This document shows, piece by piece, positions 42,121 to 52,742 of a stretch of 64,000 nucleotides of DNA. Position 1 is the first letter of the stretch, and each line of letters begins with the position of its first letter. The DNA lies in contig CAKOGP040001112.1 of NCBI GenBank assembly GCA_933822405.4, positions 1 through 64,000 on the forward strand. The letters are read 5' to 3'. The position numbers and the translations under genes were made by a program. This DNA is from Cylindrotheca closterium (taxonomy: Eukaryota > Bacillariophyta > Bacillariophyceae > Bacillariales > Bacillariaceae). A model generated the notes under the pieces. The model searched no databases. It saw only the letters and a list, made by a program, of their open reading frames with translations, and was not told the origin of the DNA.

Positions 42121-43581
42121 TCACTGGAACTCGCTGCCGATCCGATTACTGAGTGCAAGATCCCTCCCATGGACTGTCACCTTGACCGACATGAAATCAC
42201 CCGTTGCCCCCAGCATGACTCCAAAAGCAACAAGACCGCCACCCACAAACGCGGCGTATATTCCTTGTTTGAACAACAATTTCCAACGTCGTACATCATC
42301 AGAATCGCCGTCGTTGTTCTTCAGTTTCGCTGATGGGTCGTACCATTGTATCCTCCATGGTGTGCCCTGGGAGCTTAACAAGACGTCTTGAAGTTTCAGG
42401 AAGAGATCTCGAGTGACATCCATATCAGACGGATCATGGCCGATTTGGAGACAGTGAATGCCAAGAGACGGAAGTTCCAACCCTTGACTTGATTCCAAAA
42501 TGGACACGAAGACATCTCGCAAGCAATCCGCTGATTCTTTCTCTGGATTGGGTGCTGATAGAACTCGAGATTGAATGGTTTCTGGGACAGTCACGCCATA
42601 ATAGCTTTGAATGAATTGCAGCGATGAAGTATCACAAAATGGAGCAAATGTCAAGATTACCTTTTTGGGAATTATACCATTGGCGACACAAGCAGTGGCA
42701 TAGTCCTTCAAGAGGCGCTGGATTGGTTCGGGATCATATATTGGCATTGTCAAGAACCATTCAGCGCCTGCCTTTTGTTGGTCTACCATGTGGAGATGTT
42801 CCGTCGCATCCAACATATGTCTCTCGGCAAAGGCAACGCCCCCGTATAGTGGAGGCCGACCACGACGTCCTTTGAAATGCTCTCTCCTTTTTAAATTTTT
42901 CACAGCTCTTACAAATGGCGATTTCTTCTTGTCACTCTTTTTGATGTCGCCGCCTTTCATTTTAGTTCCTGACACCAGCTGAATTGCCTTGTGGTCACTT
43001 GGGGCAGAAACTGAATCAATCCTCTTGTCCACCTTATCGCTGAGATCGGCTTCGGATATGACTTTGGTTACGATACAATCCTGTGTACAGTTGTGACTCC
43101 GGGCCATGTTACAAATCAAATTGGCGTATTGGACTGGGTCCATGAATCGACGAGTGTTGCCCACATTTTCCCATTCCTCAGTTTTATTTGCTTCTGTGCC
43201 CGATATAGCCGCAGCTGCTTCGACATCCTGACTCTGGTGATTATCAGCAACACAATGTATCAAGAATCCATCGTACGCCAAGACCCTGGAACGAGTCACG
43301 AATTCCACGGCCGATTCCATACAGTGGCTAAGGGACGAATCTTCTTGCTTCGGTGGCATTGTTCCGAGAAGAAAGACAGGCATGGATGGTTCGGCCAGTT
43401 TTGAAAACAGATTTCCGTGCTGCTTCTGGTGGCCTGAAAAGGTTGTGTATGACTTTGAGGATGGCTCTGATGGTGACATTGGTGACGATAAGGATGCACG
43501 ACTCCGCATATAGTCTGCGATTGTTGTTTGTGATGTGATGGTCTTGATTTCTCTATAGACTACCATAGTCTCGTAATACAT
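42121..43581 (-). CDS. MTHFR/FAD-oxidoreductase-like TIM-barrel protein with C-terminal membrane segment
   Basis: 486 aa, ATG at 43581, ends 81 bp from the convergent Dus gene. About residues 225-330 read like the methylenetetrahydrofolate-reductase-type barrel: YGGVAFAERHMLDATEHLHMVDQQKAGAEWFLTM, with later segments GIIPKKVILTFAPFC and GVTVPETIQSRVL. Residue landmarks that bind FAD and folate were not checked, and the N-terminal half carries a long linker, so activity is uncertain. A hydrophobic segment near 445-465 (IYAAFVGGGLVAFGVML) would anchor the tail. The first 75 residues are polar. It may be an MTHFR-superfamily scaffold, not a true MTHFR, which has a regulatory SAM domain that is missing here. 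Confidence 0.5.
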   Translation of the reverse strand: MYYETMVVYREIKTITSQTTIADYMRSRASLSSPMSPSEPSSKSYTTFSGHQKQHGNLFSKLAEPSMPVFLLGTMPPKQEDSSLSHCMESAVEFVTRSRVLAYDGFLIHCVADNHQSQDVEAAAAISGTEANKTEEWENVGNTRRFMDPVQYANLICNMARSHNCTQDCIVTKVISEADLSDKVDKRIDSVSAPSDHKAIQLVSGTKMKGGDIKKSDKKKSPFVRAVKNLKRREHFKGRRGRPPLYGGVAFAERHMLDATEHLHMVDQQKAGAEWFLTMPIYDPEPIQRLLKDYATACVANGIIPKKVILTFAPFCDTSSLQFIQSYYGVTVPETIQSRVLSAPNPEKESADCLRDVFVSILESSQGLELPSLGIHCLQIGHDPSDMDVTRDLFLKLQDVLLSSQGTPWRIQWYDPSAKLKNNDGDSDDVRRWKLLFKQGIYAAFVGGGLVAFGVMLGATGDFMSVKVTVHGRDLALSNRIGSEFQ

Positions 43582-44091
43582 TAGTCAAAGTGGTCGAATG
43601 AATGCTCTGAAGATCATGCATGCTACCTATACAGTATCTGTCGCGATTGCTCAGTTGACATGCTCAAGAGTCTACAAAAACTTACACAGAAGGCATTAGA
43701 AGTGCCATTATATGCTGATTCATTCGTTTTCTAGATTTTCAGATTTCAAAACCCGTGATGATTGATTCAGGGTTTTGTTCATTATTCTTTGGTCGTCAGT
43801 TTCAAATTAATTCCGTTTTCCGTAGTTGTAATGGTTCCTAGATAGAGAGAGTATTCTGTCGAGATCTGGCTTCCATGTGACGTCTTTCAATCATACATAC
43901 ACCAGATACCATGTCGCTTCTTTTTTTATCCTATTCGAGTAGTACTGTCTCACCACAAGTCCTCCTCCGCAGAGACTCGCACAAAATTCATTCTGTGTAC
44001 CCAAAACAATTGCCACTGAATGTCAGGTGTAAGGTGCCCCCCTCGTTGTCATTGTAATATTGATGATTCATTCCTTCTATCGTCCCTGTGG
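43582..44091. other. Intergenic region, no gene seen
   Basis: About 510 bases, between an upstream promoter (MTHFR-like) and the 3' end of the RING gene. TACAGTA occurs at 43630-43636. AT-rich near 43700-43930. Confidence 0.3.
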
Positions 44092-44932
44092 TCACAACTC
44101 GCTCGTCATGATGAACCAGTGTGGTAAGTCCTCCGCCAAGCTCCAGCATACGTCCAATGGTACTACATACGATGGATCCGTTTTCGAATCATCATCTTCC
44201 AAATTATCGGATGATGCTTTTAATGCCAGGTATGGTTGACGGCAACAGGGACAGGCATCCTGCCGCAGCAACCATTGTTTCATACACTTGACATGAAAGA
44301 GATGGGGACAAACCGACGAGTGACAAAGATTATCTCCATTGCAAAAATCCTCCAAACATATGCAACAGCCTGAGGTAGTTTCATCATCATTATCATTCAA
44401 CTGTTGTTGTTGTTGTTGCTGGACTCCACCTGTCATACTCGATGACTTGTCAATGATTCGTTTCGGTCCATCATCACAGCTAAAACACTTCGACGCTGAT
44501 GGAACAATTGAAGACTGTAGTTTCTACGATACAAGACCACTCTGATTGAGATATGTCAAAACAAGAAAACAATCGGAGTATCGCATGTCTTACCTGTCGC
44601 TGTAACATGCTTTCAATGTACTCGAGTCGTCTCGTTTTGTGTCTTCTCCAGTCTTTTTGAAAAAAGGAATTCTCCAACCAAAATACAAGGGCGGCTCCAA
44701 AAATGAAAATTGAAAAGAATGCTGCATAAAAGAGGAATACCATGGAATGCAAGGAGGTAACTTGATGACGATTCTGACAATTGTTGGCGTGTTGGAGGCC
44801 GTCCAACGAAAAGACATCACTAAGGTTTTCCAAAGCTTGAATGGGAGAAGCTCTGTCTTGATTTGGGAGTTTCTGAAACAACACTACGGTCATGGCTACG
44901 ATCCATATCATCGGAACGAATGTAGTGAACAT
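44092..44932 (-). CDS. RING-H2 membrane protein (2 or more exons)
   Basis: Exon 1 is 44932-44594 and exon 2 is 44514-44092. The intron has GTAAGA donor and CTACAG acceptor, keeping phase 0 (MLQRQ|SSIVPSASKC) for 253 aa. Two hydrophobic segments (MIWIVAMTVVLFQ and MVFLFYAAFFSIFIFGAALVFWL) lie before a RING-H2 (CCICLEDF...C-x-S-x-VCPHLFHVKCMKQWLL...CPCC), so it is a likely membrane-bound E3 ubiquitin ligase. A polyQ run of seven codons from a CAG/TTG-type repeat (44401-44420) precedes the RING. Above the chosen ATG the frame stays open without a second ATG, so an upstream exon could contain the true start. The C-terminal tail is acidic. Confidence 0.65.
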
Positions 44933-45390
44933 GGAGAAGCAGAAGCTATGATAATAGGATGGAGTGATTAGCCTGCGGTGCGTAGTCTTCGATGCGAATC
45001 AAAACTAAAAGATCGAGTTCTCATATCTTTGAAACGCGTGTCTTCCCTGATCCCTCCGACTGCATTTTGGGGGATGGAATATTTAAAAAACATGGGATGG
45101 AGGGGGAAATACCTCAAAACGATCCGTCCGGTGTGTTGAAAATAGCCCGGATTTGGTTCCAGCTGACGACATGTACACGTACGTAGAAGCTGGTAGTCGT
45201 GAGCTGATTTGCAAACCCCATTTATCCGATATGTACCGATTGTTATTGGTGGCACGTGGATGCAGAGATGGAAAAGGTGAATGCGCCTTTATTTGGATGC
45301 AATAATTTTCGTATCCATTCAAAAGTGTCGTGGCTTACTAATAATTAGGACAGCAAAACGGTAAACCAGGAACTGTAGCATTTCTTAGCA
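44933..45390. promoter_or_regulatory. Divergent intergenic region
   Basis: About 460 bases between the RING-H2 gene and the SpeD-SpeE-like gene. A minus-strand open frame (about 44968-45255) could contain an upstream exon of the RING gene but has no recognised domain. Confidence 0.3.
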
Positions 45391-47632
45391 ATGACAAAGA
45401 AAGAGAGTTTGAATGATGAGGGCATTGATGTCCGACTTTGGCTTGCTTCAGTCATCGCTGTCGTGTCGGTTGGTTTTGGAGTGGGAGCCATGACTTCTGC
45501 GGGTGGCGTCACGACGACAAGTAATATCAATACGAATACCACACCAGACATTTCATCGTCCACGCCTTTTTCAGTGCATCACATGATTTATGATATGAAG
45601 AATGTGGATAAAGAATTTCTGAAATCAGAAGACCGCATACAAGAAGCGATATCCAAGTCCACCAAAGCATTGGATTTGGATTTGATTAGCAGTGGTTGTC
45701 ATCTGTTGGAAGAAACATCGAGTTATTCCTGTCTGATGGTCATGGAACAAGGACAAGGTGCCATTCATTCCTTTCCGGAAAACGGGGTAATTTCTATTGA
45801 CTTGGCCGTGCATGATGACAAGAAGTCTCTCATTGAGGCAGCGGCCATTATCAAGGAACACTTTGCGATTGGTGACGATGTGACGACTCTTTGGACCATT
45901 GATCAGCGGGGTGAACCCGAATCACGAAAGAACCAAAATACGTTGACAATGTCGTCTGCAGTATACACTGAGAAGAATCATGTTTTTAGCACCAAAACAG
46001 ATTATCACCAGGTGGATATTTGGCAAACCAAGAGTGCGGATGGAAGAGTCACCTATGAAAATACTCTCAAGCACAATTTGCAGCCTGGCGATCCACGATG
46101 GACGACCAATGAACTATCTCCACACGACTTTGATGTATTCGTCAATGGACTTTACATCGCCTCCTCGGATCGGGAGGAAGCATTGGATGCCGAGTTGGAC
46201 GTTCACCCTGTCATGTTTGCTCATCCCAATCCAAAACGAGTGGCCTTTTCCTCTTCCTGTAAGATTCAAGTTGTGGAATCATTGTTCGATGGATGAAATA
46301 TGATTTGAAAAATCTAACCCTTTCTCTGGTTTTCTTTTCTCAGTGGGAGATGAAGGTTTGGGTCTTCAGCAAATTCTCAGGCATGACATTGAATCTGTGA
46401 CTGTTTTTCAACCAGATGAGGACCTCGTGAACATTATCAAGACTCATGTTCCCAATGCATATGATTGTTCGAAGATTGATGGTATTGCAGATGACTGTCT
46501 AAGTGATGAACTAGTCCACTGGATAAAGAAAGGTGGTAAGTGGTGTTGGGCACTTCTCATTTCGTACTGTATTTTTTCCATCAGGTATCGTCTCACATGA
46601 TTCACACGCGTGTCATTAACAGGCAGGGATTGGTTTCCAGTGCACTATGGTGAAAGTAAGTCGGAATCTACTGATGCAGCGTTTGATGTCGTGCTGGCGG
46701 ATGCATTTACACCCGAACGGGCAGATTCGCTGTCGGCTTTGGCCGCATTCATTATAAAATCACTGTCCAGTGATGGCGTTCTTGGTGTAAACCTTGGAAT
46801 CGCACCTACCATTCTTCATCCGAGACTATCCTTTGGATACTTTAAGAATCACGACAAGCTGATGCAAGTGTTGGAGGCCCTACCTGACGTCGAAGCAGTC
46901 ATTGTGTACGATGATGATTTCTCTCTGAATGACGAAGGTGCCGAAGTCGCGCCCAATGTGTGGTTGTTGGCTTGCAAGAATGCCAATTGTCGAGACAACT
47001 TTTATGCTAGCCCGGACGTTGTGGATTCCAAGATTGCGGCGCGGATCGTACGAGCAAAGGACGGTAAAATGGTGCCCCAATACTTTGACGGTGCCGTGAA
47101 CCATGGTTTGCAGGCGGCACCGAAAGCGTTCGAAACAATCTACTGCCGGCGAGACCCCGTCCCATTTGAATGCCAATACCGAAACTTGGACTTTTCTCGA
47201 GAAATATTCGACTACAACGAAAACGAAGAAGAAAGTGCCTTTTCGATCCAAGTGGACGATTCCAATCCAGATTCGGTTCAGTCGAGCGTGGTTGCGAGGG
47301 TGGCTATCCCAGCGGGCTCGTACATTATGGCCAGCGATGTATCCAAATCTTTGGTTATTGACCCAAGCGTGCTCGAAGAGGTGAATGGTTTGGGTGAACC
47401 ATCCTGCACTGCTAAAGGATCAATAGTTGAGATTGGACCGTCCAGATTGATTCGATCAGCCCCATCAGAAGAGGAAGCCAATGTTGGACAATGGGTCCCC
47501 TCACATCCTGATGGAAAGCGACCAAAATATTCGCCTGTCTATGATAACCATGGTCATTCATTTGCTGTTTTCCTAGTGGCAACAAAGGATATTCAGCAGG
47601 GAGAGGAACTAGTCAGATATTCTAATACATAG
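45391..47632 (+). CDS. AdoMetDC-like / aminopropyltransferase-like fusion with SET-like tail (3 exons)
   Basis: Exons 45391-46258, 46344-46535 and 46623-47632 give 689 aa; introns are GTAAGA...CTCAG and GTAAGT...AACAG, the first joining to FSSS|LGDEGLGLQQIL. After an N-terminal membrane segment (WLASVIAVVSVGFGVGAM) a SpeD-like domain runs about 60-190 (GCHLLEE, AIHSFPENGVISIDL). It is followed by a spermidine-synthase-like fold: NGLYIASSDREEALDAELDVHPVMFAHPNP, LGDEG in place of GGGDGG, VFQPDEDLV, and FDVVLADAFTPE. By alignment to bacterial SpeD the pyruvoyl-forming Ser is Gly and the proton-donor Cys is His; the conserved His (IHS) stays. In the second domain the first catalytic Asp remains (LADAF) but the second is Thr. 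The last 120 residues end with IPAGSYIMASD and ATKDIQQGEELVRYSN, like a degenerate SET end. Confidence 0.75.
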
Positions 47633-47810
47633 AGAGCTACATATTTTTTCGCTGCCGTCGTATTCAGGCAGTATCATTCTGCCATAACTCTTCCCTACAT
47701 TAGACTTTTTCCTACATGCTTCAGTGTGATTCAATTAGACTATGCACATGATTAGGAATGGACACCATGACAACAAGAAGTACAGTAGGCCCCGAGGCTC
47801 ACTCGCGAAT

Positions 47811-48652
47811 CTATCCAAACTTTCCAGTCCACCGTTGCTTCCCACGCCTCACAATAACCGTGACTTCACGAGGGAGTTGATCAATAATGCTGTGGAAGGC
47901 TTCTGGGTTAACTTTGCTTCCCCAGCAAACAATGTCATTCACTGACACGATTTCGTCAGCTTCTTTCAAAACGGTGCTAGAAAAAAGGCTTTCCTTTTCA
48001 ATTTTATGGATGCAAAGTGATCCCCAAAGCCAAGCAGTGAGTCCCAATTCTGCACAAGTCATTTCTGGTCTTGGCTTGATCAAAGTTGCCTGAACCAAAA
48101 TATCCTCACCGGACTCATTTCCAACTTCGAGACAGAGCCGACCATCACGTTCTGCGCTGCTTTCGATGAGTTTCATGGCTCGCGAGGCATTATAAGAAAA
48201 CCCAATCTTTCTTCCATTCACGGATTTTATCCTATCACCAACTTGTAGTTTGGATTCAGCGATAACTCCTGACATGCTTTCAATTCTGGGCTTCCGGCTG
48301 CCCTTTGTTTTCTGTGGAGGATCCTTAAGCGTGACGCCCCATTCAGTGTTTTCATCAATAATGAAGGTGACACTGCGTAAGAAAGCATCCCTTGGAGCTT
48401 CCAATGTAGTTCCAGCCTCACTAGCTAGGGCAGTGGCTGGAGAGAAGAGCGCATGGATAGAATGTGATAGGAAAGAGAAATGGAGGGTCAGCAATAAAGA
48501 TTCGGTTGAGAGTCGAACAAGATTCGTCATTTGTCAATTGTCGTTCTCCAATCTACAAAGGAATACTCACTTGCGATCGACACCTCATCGTCATCCTGTA
48601 CTCTTGCAGGAGCGTAGTCGATTGGTGTGTAAACGGCAGTTTCAGTGGCCAT
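47811..48652 (-). CDS. Two-PDZ-domain protein (2 exons)
   Basis: Exons 48652-48571 (MATETAVYTPIDYAPARVQD...) and 48436-47811 join through GTGAGT and CTCCAG ends, in phase, to give 235 aa. The alternative single-exon start (a TTG- or ATG-led frame reaching 48530, with a hydrophobic MTNLVRLSTESLLLTL) would read the polypyrimidine tract of this intron as protein, so splicing is preferred. PDZ 1 is VTFIIDENTEWGVTLKD...GVIAESKLQVGDRIKSVNGRKI; PDZ 2 is about residues 140-230 (AELGLTAWLWGSLCIHKIE...LKEADEIVSVNDI). PDZ domains bind C-terminal peptides and build membrane or signalling scaffolds. The second domain lacks the usual GLGF loop. Partners are unknown. Confidence 0.65.
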
Positions 48653-49102
48653 CTCGATAAGAGGACCTGTTGTCCAGTATTACAGGGTCGATGAGATTCT
48701 GTCGAATTTTGCGTCGTCATCACACATTTCTCGGCGCGATCAGTCATATCGTCGCGCAGTCACGAAACACCGCAGATCGCGAGCTCGCGAAAAACATAAA
48801 ATATATATGCGAACAATAGACAGAAGAAAAATCGGAAGAAAGACAACGATCACATTGAGTGACCTATTCATCACCACTTCGAGTACGAAGGTGTATTCCG
48901 TTCTAAAAAGTACCTTGTCGCATGCGTGGTGTTTTCTTGTGGTACATCAGTTGCAAGAGATATTATGAATGAACCTATCACCTCATTTTCAATATATCAA
49001 GACCAAGGGTGTACATAGACAGGGCAGTGACGTGACGATGAAGTATAAAGTGGGCTCAAGGAGTTTAGTCAAGTCTCGGCATTGCTAGTATGCAGCTGGT
49101 GC
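48653..49102. promoter_or_regulatory. Intergenic region upstream of the PDZ gene
   Basis: About 450 bases between the PDZ gene's start and the 3' end of the MED17-like gene. No gene is seen. AT-rich near 48790-48830. Confidence 0.3.
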
Positions 49103-51191
49103 CTATAAATTTCGCTGCAGTTGCATCTTGAGAAAGATCTCAAACTCAAACTCGGAATGAAACTTCACCTTTTTGTGGACGTCGTCATCAATCTCAGTCA
49201 CAGTCATGCTGTCTCGCACAATACTGACATCCAGGACCATGCGACCAAAGGAAATAGTAAAATGGGACTGCAGATCAAAGATGGATAACCCGAGCCAATC
49301 GACCGCCATTGGCTTTGGTGATTGGTTCTTTAACCATTTGGATACTCTCTGAAAGAGGTAGAAGCCGTGAGAGTGAGATGCCAGCCACACGCAAATGTAA
49401 TTCGATTATTCTTCATGCACTTACTGTTATCACCTTTGCGATTCGCTTTTCAAACAACATTTTGGAGCCTAGACTCACACAAGAGGCGAGAATCTTGGGT
49501 CTGTCTGGCATATCTTCCTTCTTGATTCGTGCCAAACCTTTTGGTTCATCCTTTTTTCGCTCCTCTTCTTCCTGTTTTCGTTTCGCACGCTCCCTTAGGT
49601 ATAAAGAATGTTGGTGATAGACATTTTGGGTGTGGAGAAGCAATGCCCGGCAGAGTGCCTGTAGTTGGGCTGGACTCTGACTTCCGCTGTTGCTCGTTTG
49701 TGTCTTGGTATCCATATCTTCCTCATCCATTGTGTCGGCTTCTACCAGCTTGACACACAAAGTATACTCGGCGTCCAGTTGTACTTTGACTTCCCCCTCG
49801 TGACAATGTACAATGGACAGTGATCCCAATCCTCGTCCAAAATCCCCGCCGACTAGACGAGATGGTGCAGGCAAGAAATTCTCTTCGGACTCGCATGATA
49901 ACCAAGCAGGGGCTTCGGCCTTCTTCAATTGCAGCGAGAGTTGCTGTGGACCTTCATTTTCGATAGGGTCCAGCTCCTTTCGAATGGACTCAAAAAGCGA
50001 TGCGCAATACAAGGAATGCTGAAGGGTCACAAGCAGTTCCTCATCTTTGGCGTAGACGTTGTCCGTCCCTTCGGCAGCAGAGAGTGTTGTCATTGGTTTT
50101 AGACAGGATGATTGGAGAAATCCGCTGGATGCCTTTTGAATTTCTAGTTGCAAATTCAACATGGGAACTTTAGACGGGTCGAAGTTCTCCATGACACGGC
50201 CGAGGGTAGGATCGGCAATCGCAAATGGTTCCGCTCTGGTCCATGCCGCTTGAGAATTGTCTGTTTCTTCTTGGTCTTCCTCGGGAACCTTGTAATCATC
50301 TTTTAGCTCGACAGTAGCAAATCGTGGAACTCGACTCGCCAATCGACCGGCCAAACTTTGCTGTCCTTTTCCAAGCAACGCCTTGTTTCCTCCTCCCACT
50401 CGGTCCCGATCGTAGACGTCAACATCAATAGCCACCACTTCCGTGGGCTTTGCTGCATGCAGCCGCGCTCGGGTACCATGCTCGGGAGCAACCAATCGCC
50501 ACTGTTGTCGGAGTTGAAAGAGTCTCCGATCAATGACTCTTTGAGCGACAATGGAGGCTTTCAGGCGTTTCTGATGACGTTCAATGACTTGACTAGCTTT
50601 CATAAATTGAGACCTTTTTCTCTTGAGAATATAGGTACTCTTCACAGCAGTACTATGAGCAGAACCCAAGGCGGCACTGGGTGCGCTCCCTTCGGAAGTC
50701 TTGGCTTCGGCTTCCAGTGCCGGATCGACAACAGTTGTCAATCCAAAGTAATCGCCGGTAGTTGTTAAAGTCGCCAAGTTAATGACTCGATTTAGTTCTG
50801 CAAGTCCATTGGCGTTTAATCGAGCGGAAGCTTTAGCAAGGGGGTGTACTTGGGGTGCTGTCTTGTCCTCCTCTTCCTCCTTCTTTTTCTTTTCTTCCTC
50901 TTTTTGCTGCTCCAGTGCCGTACTCTTTTTGCCCATCATATCCTTCGCCAACAGGCCATGACGGGCAATAGAACGTTCAAAAAACTTGGATCTATCAAAT
51001 TTATTAGCAGGAGGAAGGTAAACAAAACGCCCATCTTCCAAAATGTGCGAGGGTGGGAACGAATGAGTGATATTCTGATGATCCTCCAGCAAGGTTGACG
51101 GTTTCGCAGTCTGCGGCGGCGATGGGTCATTCACTGGCGCTACTGCACCTCCTTCTTCGTGCTTGATGGCTGATCCCTGATTAGATGACAT
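49103..51191 (-). CDS. Probable Mediator subunit 17 (2 exons)
   Basis: Exons 51191-49425 and 49348-49103 join in phase 0 (KVIT|RVSKWLK), with GTAAGT/TTCAG ends, giving 670 aa. Residues from KSTYILKRKRSQFMKASQVIERHQKRL through FQLRQQWRLVAPEH recall the MED17 core. The C-terminal exon (VDWLGLSIFDLQSHFTISF...FHSEFEFEIFLKMQL) is typical of a structured terminal domain. Two earlier acidic/Lys-rich inserts (KEEEKKKKEEEEDKTAPQ) are low-complexity. MED17 lies in the Mediator head module and is needed for most RNA polymerase II transcription. The assignment is from overall pattern and is not certain. Confidence 0.45.
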
Positions 51192-51479
51192 TGTCGATTT
51201 AGAATTGATGTACTGCTGGGGTTATCTTGTGTGTTCTATACAGCAATTGCAGCAGGACTTCTTGTATTGTTGATGCGCGGTGATGAAACGTTTTTCAAGA
51301 TCTTTGGGATTCCAGTTGGTCGGAATTGTGAGCCCATAACCTATCCAAAGGAAGATCATGCAGTTACCGAAGATGTTGCAGATGATAAAGCAAAATCTTC
51401 TATCGTTCTATATATTATGGTTAGGCTTATTTTCGATATACCCATATCTTCATTCAATAGCACATGCTATGATTCGAGG

Positions 51480-52742
51480 TCAAAATTTTGTGAAGACCAC
51501 TTGGGAGTATTGGCCCTCGTCCTTCCAGTGCCACCCCCTCCATCGCCCCAAGAAAGGATCATAGTACAGGCGTACCGCATATTTATCCGACACTGGTTTC
51601 GCCAAAGGTAATTGGCTACGTTCATATTGATGACGCCGCTGATACGTTTGCAGTGTTCGTATTCTCCCTTGCGAACCGAATGTTGGTCGAATCATCATCG
51701 GAAGGAGGTTATCAATCCGAAGTGATGGTGGATGGCTTTCATCGGGTGAAGGGGGCCTTGTATTGGTTTCGCGAAGAAATTTGGTAAGATTTTTCGAGTT
51801 TCTTGACGGACAATAGAGTCCACAGGGAAGGTCATTGTCATTGCTGGTGTAGTCATTCAAACGAGATTTGTCGACAATCAAGCAGAGTCGCTGGGCAATC
51901 CGTCTGGCTCCCTTGGAATGCCGAACATCCTCAAAGAAATGGGTAACATCTTTGCCGCATTCCAATTGGATGGGTTCCGATAGTCCAGGATGGTTGGGTG
52001 CAAAATCTGTAAAGTCGAAAATGTGACCATGAATGCCCATCAGGCACCTGCTTTCTGAATTTTGCCCTGCCAAGATGTAGTCCACAAACGCCAGCTGAAA
52101 TCGAAAGTAAAATTCTTTTGTATTTTTCTCTCTCAAGGCATTTACAACCATATTTGCAAGATTTGGAGTAGCCAGACTTGGTTGTTCTGAAGTATTGACA
52201 GCAGCACAATTATTGTTGTTCGATCCTTCATCATGATCACGTCTTAGGGACTTCAGTACTGCATTGCGTGATGTTTCCCAACCCAATAGGACGTCCCCAT
52301 AATCTCTAAACCAAAGTAATTGCCATATGGAATGACTTAAAGTCTGAGTGTGATCATCAACCAGTTCATTTGTAGCCTTGTTGACGCATGCCAAATTGGT
52401 AATGGACATGGGCGTCAGATAACTGCAAATATGAAGGATAGTATCGTCTTGTATGACACCAATTTTTCCAAACAAGTCTTGGTGGCGACTCTTCGACATA
52501 TTGTTGTGCGCCAATTTGTATACCAACGGATCTATCCTTGCACAGCGTGCATCGCTCGGTTTGGACGATGTTGTGGAGGGTTCCCATGATTCATGTTTCG
52601 CAGTCTTTCGTCGCTTATTTCCGACCGAGTGAAATGCAATACTTGCAAACGAAACAAAAAACAGCGCATATGATGTACCAGCGATTAGTAGCGGTAGGAG
52701 GGAAAGAAAACCTATGGCATTGGACAAGATATAGTCAAGCAT
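51480..52742 (-). CDS. Membrane-anchored F-box / cytochrome b5-like fusion
   Basis: 420 aa from the first ATG at 52742; the longer frame starts at TTG. An N-terminal membrane segment (FLSLLPLLIAGTSYALFFVSFASIAFH) is followed, at about 96-140, by an F-box (DTILHICSYLTPMSITNLACVNKATNELV). At about 236-285 a cytochrome b5-like domain reads GIHGHIFDFTDFAPNHPG...GKDVTHFFEDVRHSKGA; both axial-ligand histidines (HPG and RHSKGA) are present. Cytochrome b5 carries electrons or binds heme at the ER membrane. With an F-box it could link heme or redox state to SCF-mediated ubiquitination, which is inference. The C-terminal 130 residues are basic. The order membrane-F-box-b5 is unusual to me. Confidence 0.7.
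   Translation of the reverse strand: MLDYILSNAIGFLSLLPLLIAGTSYALFFVSFASIAFHSVGNKRRKTAKHESWEPSTTSSKPSDARCARIDPLVYKLAHNNMSKSRHQDLFGKIGVIQDDTILHICSYLTPMSITNLACVNKATNELVDDHTQTLSHSIWQLLWFRDYGDVLLGWETSRNAVLKSLRRDHDEGSNNNNCAAVNTSEQPSLATPNLANMVVNALREKNTKEFYFRFQLAFVDYILAGQNSESRCLMGIHGHIFDFTDFAPNHPGLSEPIQLECGKDVTHFFEDVRHSKGARRIAQRLCLIVDKSRLNDYTSNDNDLPCGLYCPSRNSKNLTKFLRETNTRPPSPDESHPPSLRIDNLLPMMIRPTFGSQGRIRTLQTYQRRHQYERSQLPLAKPVSDKYAVRLYYDPFLGRWRGWHWKDEGQYSQVVFTKF

Noticed and set aside
47811..48530. Single-exon PDZ model with signal peptide
   Set aside because: The supposed signal peptide is the polypyrimidine tract of a good intron, and splicing restores a better N terminus.
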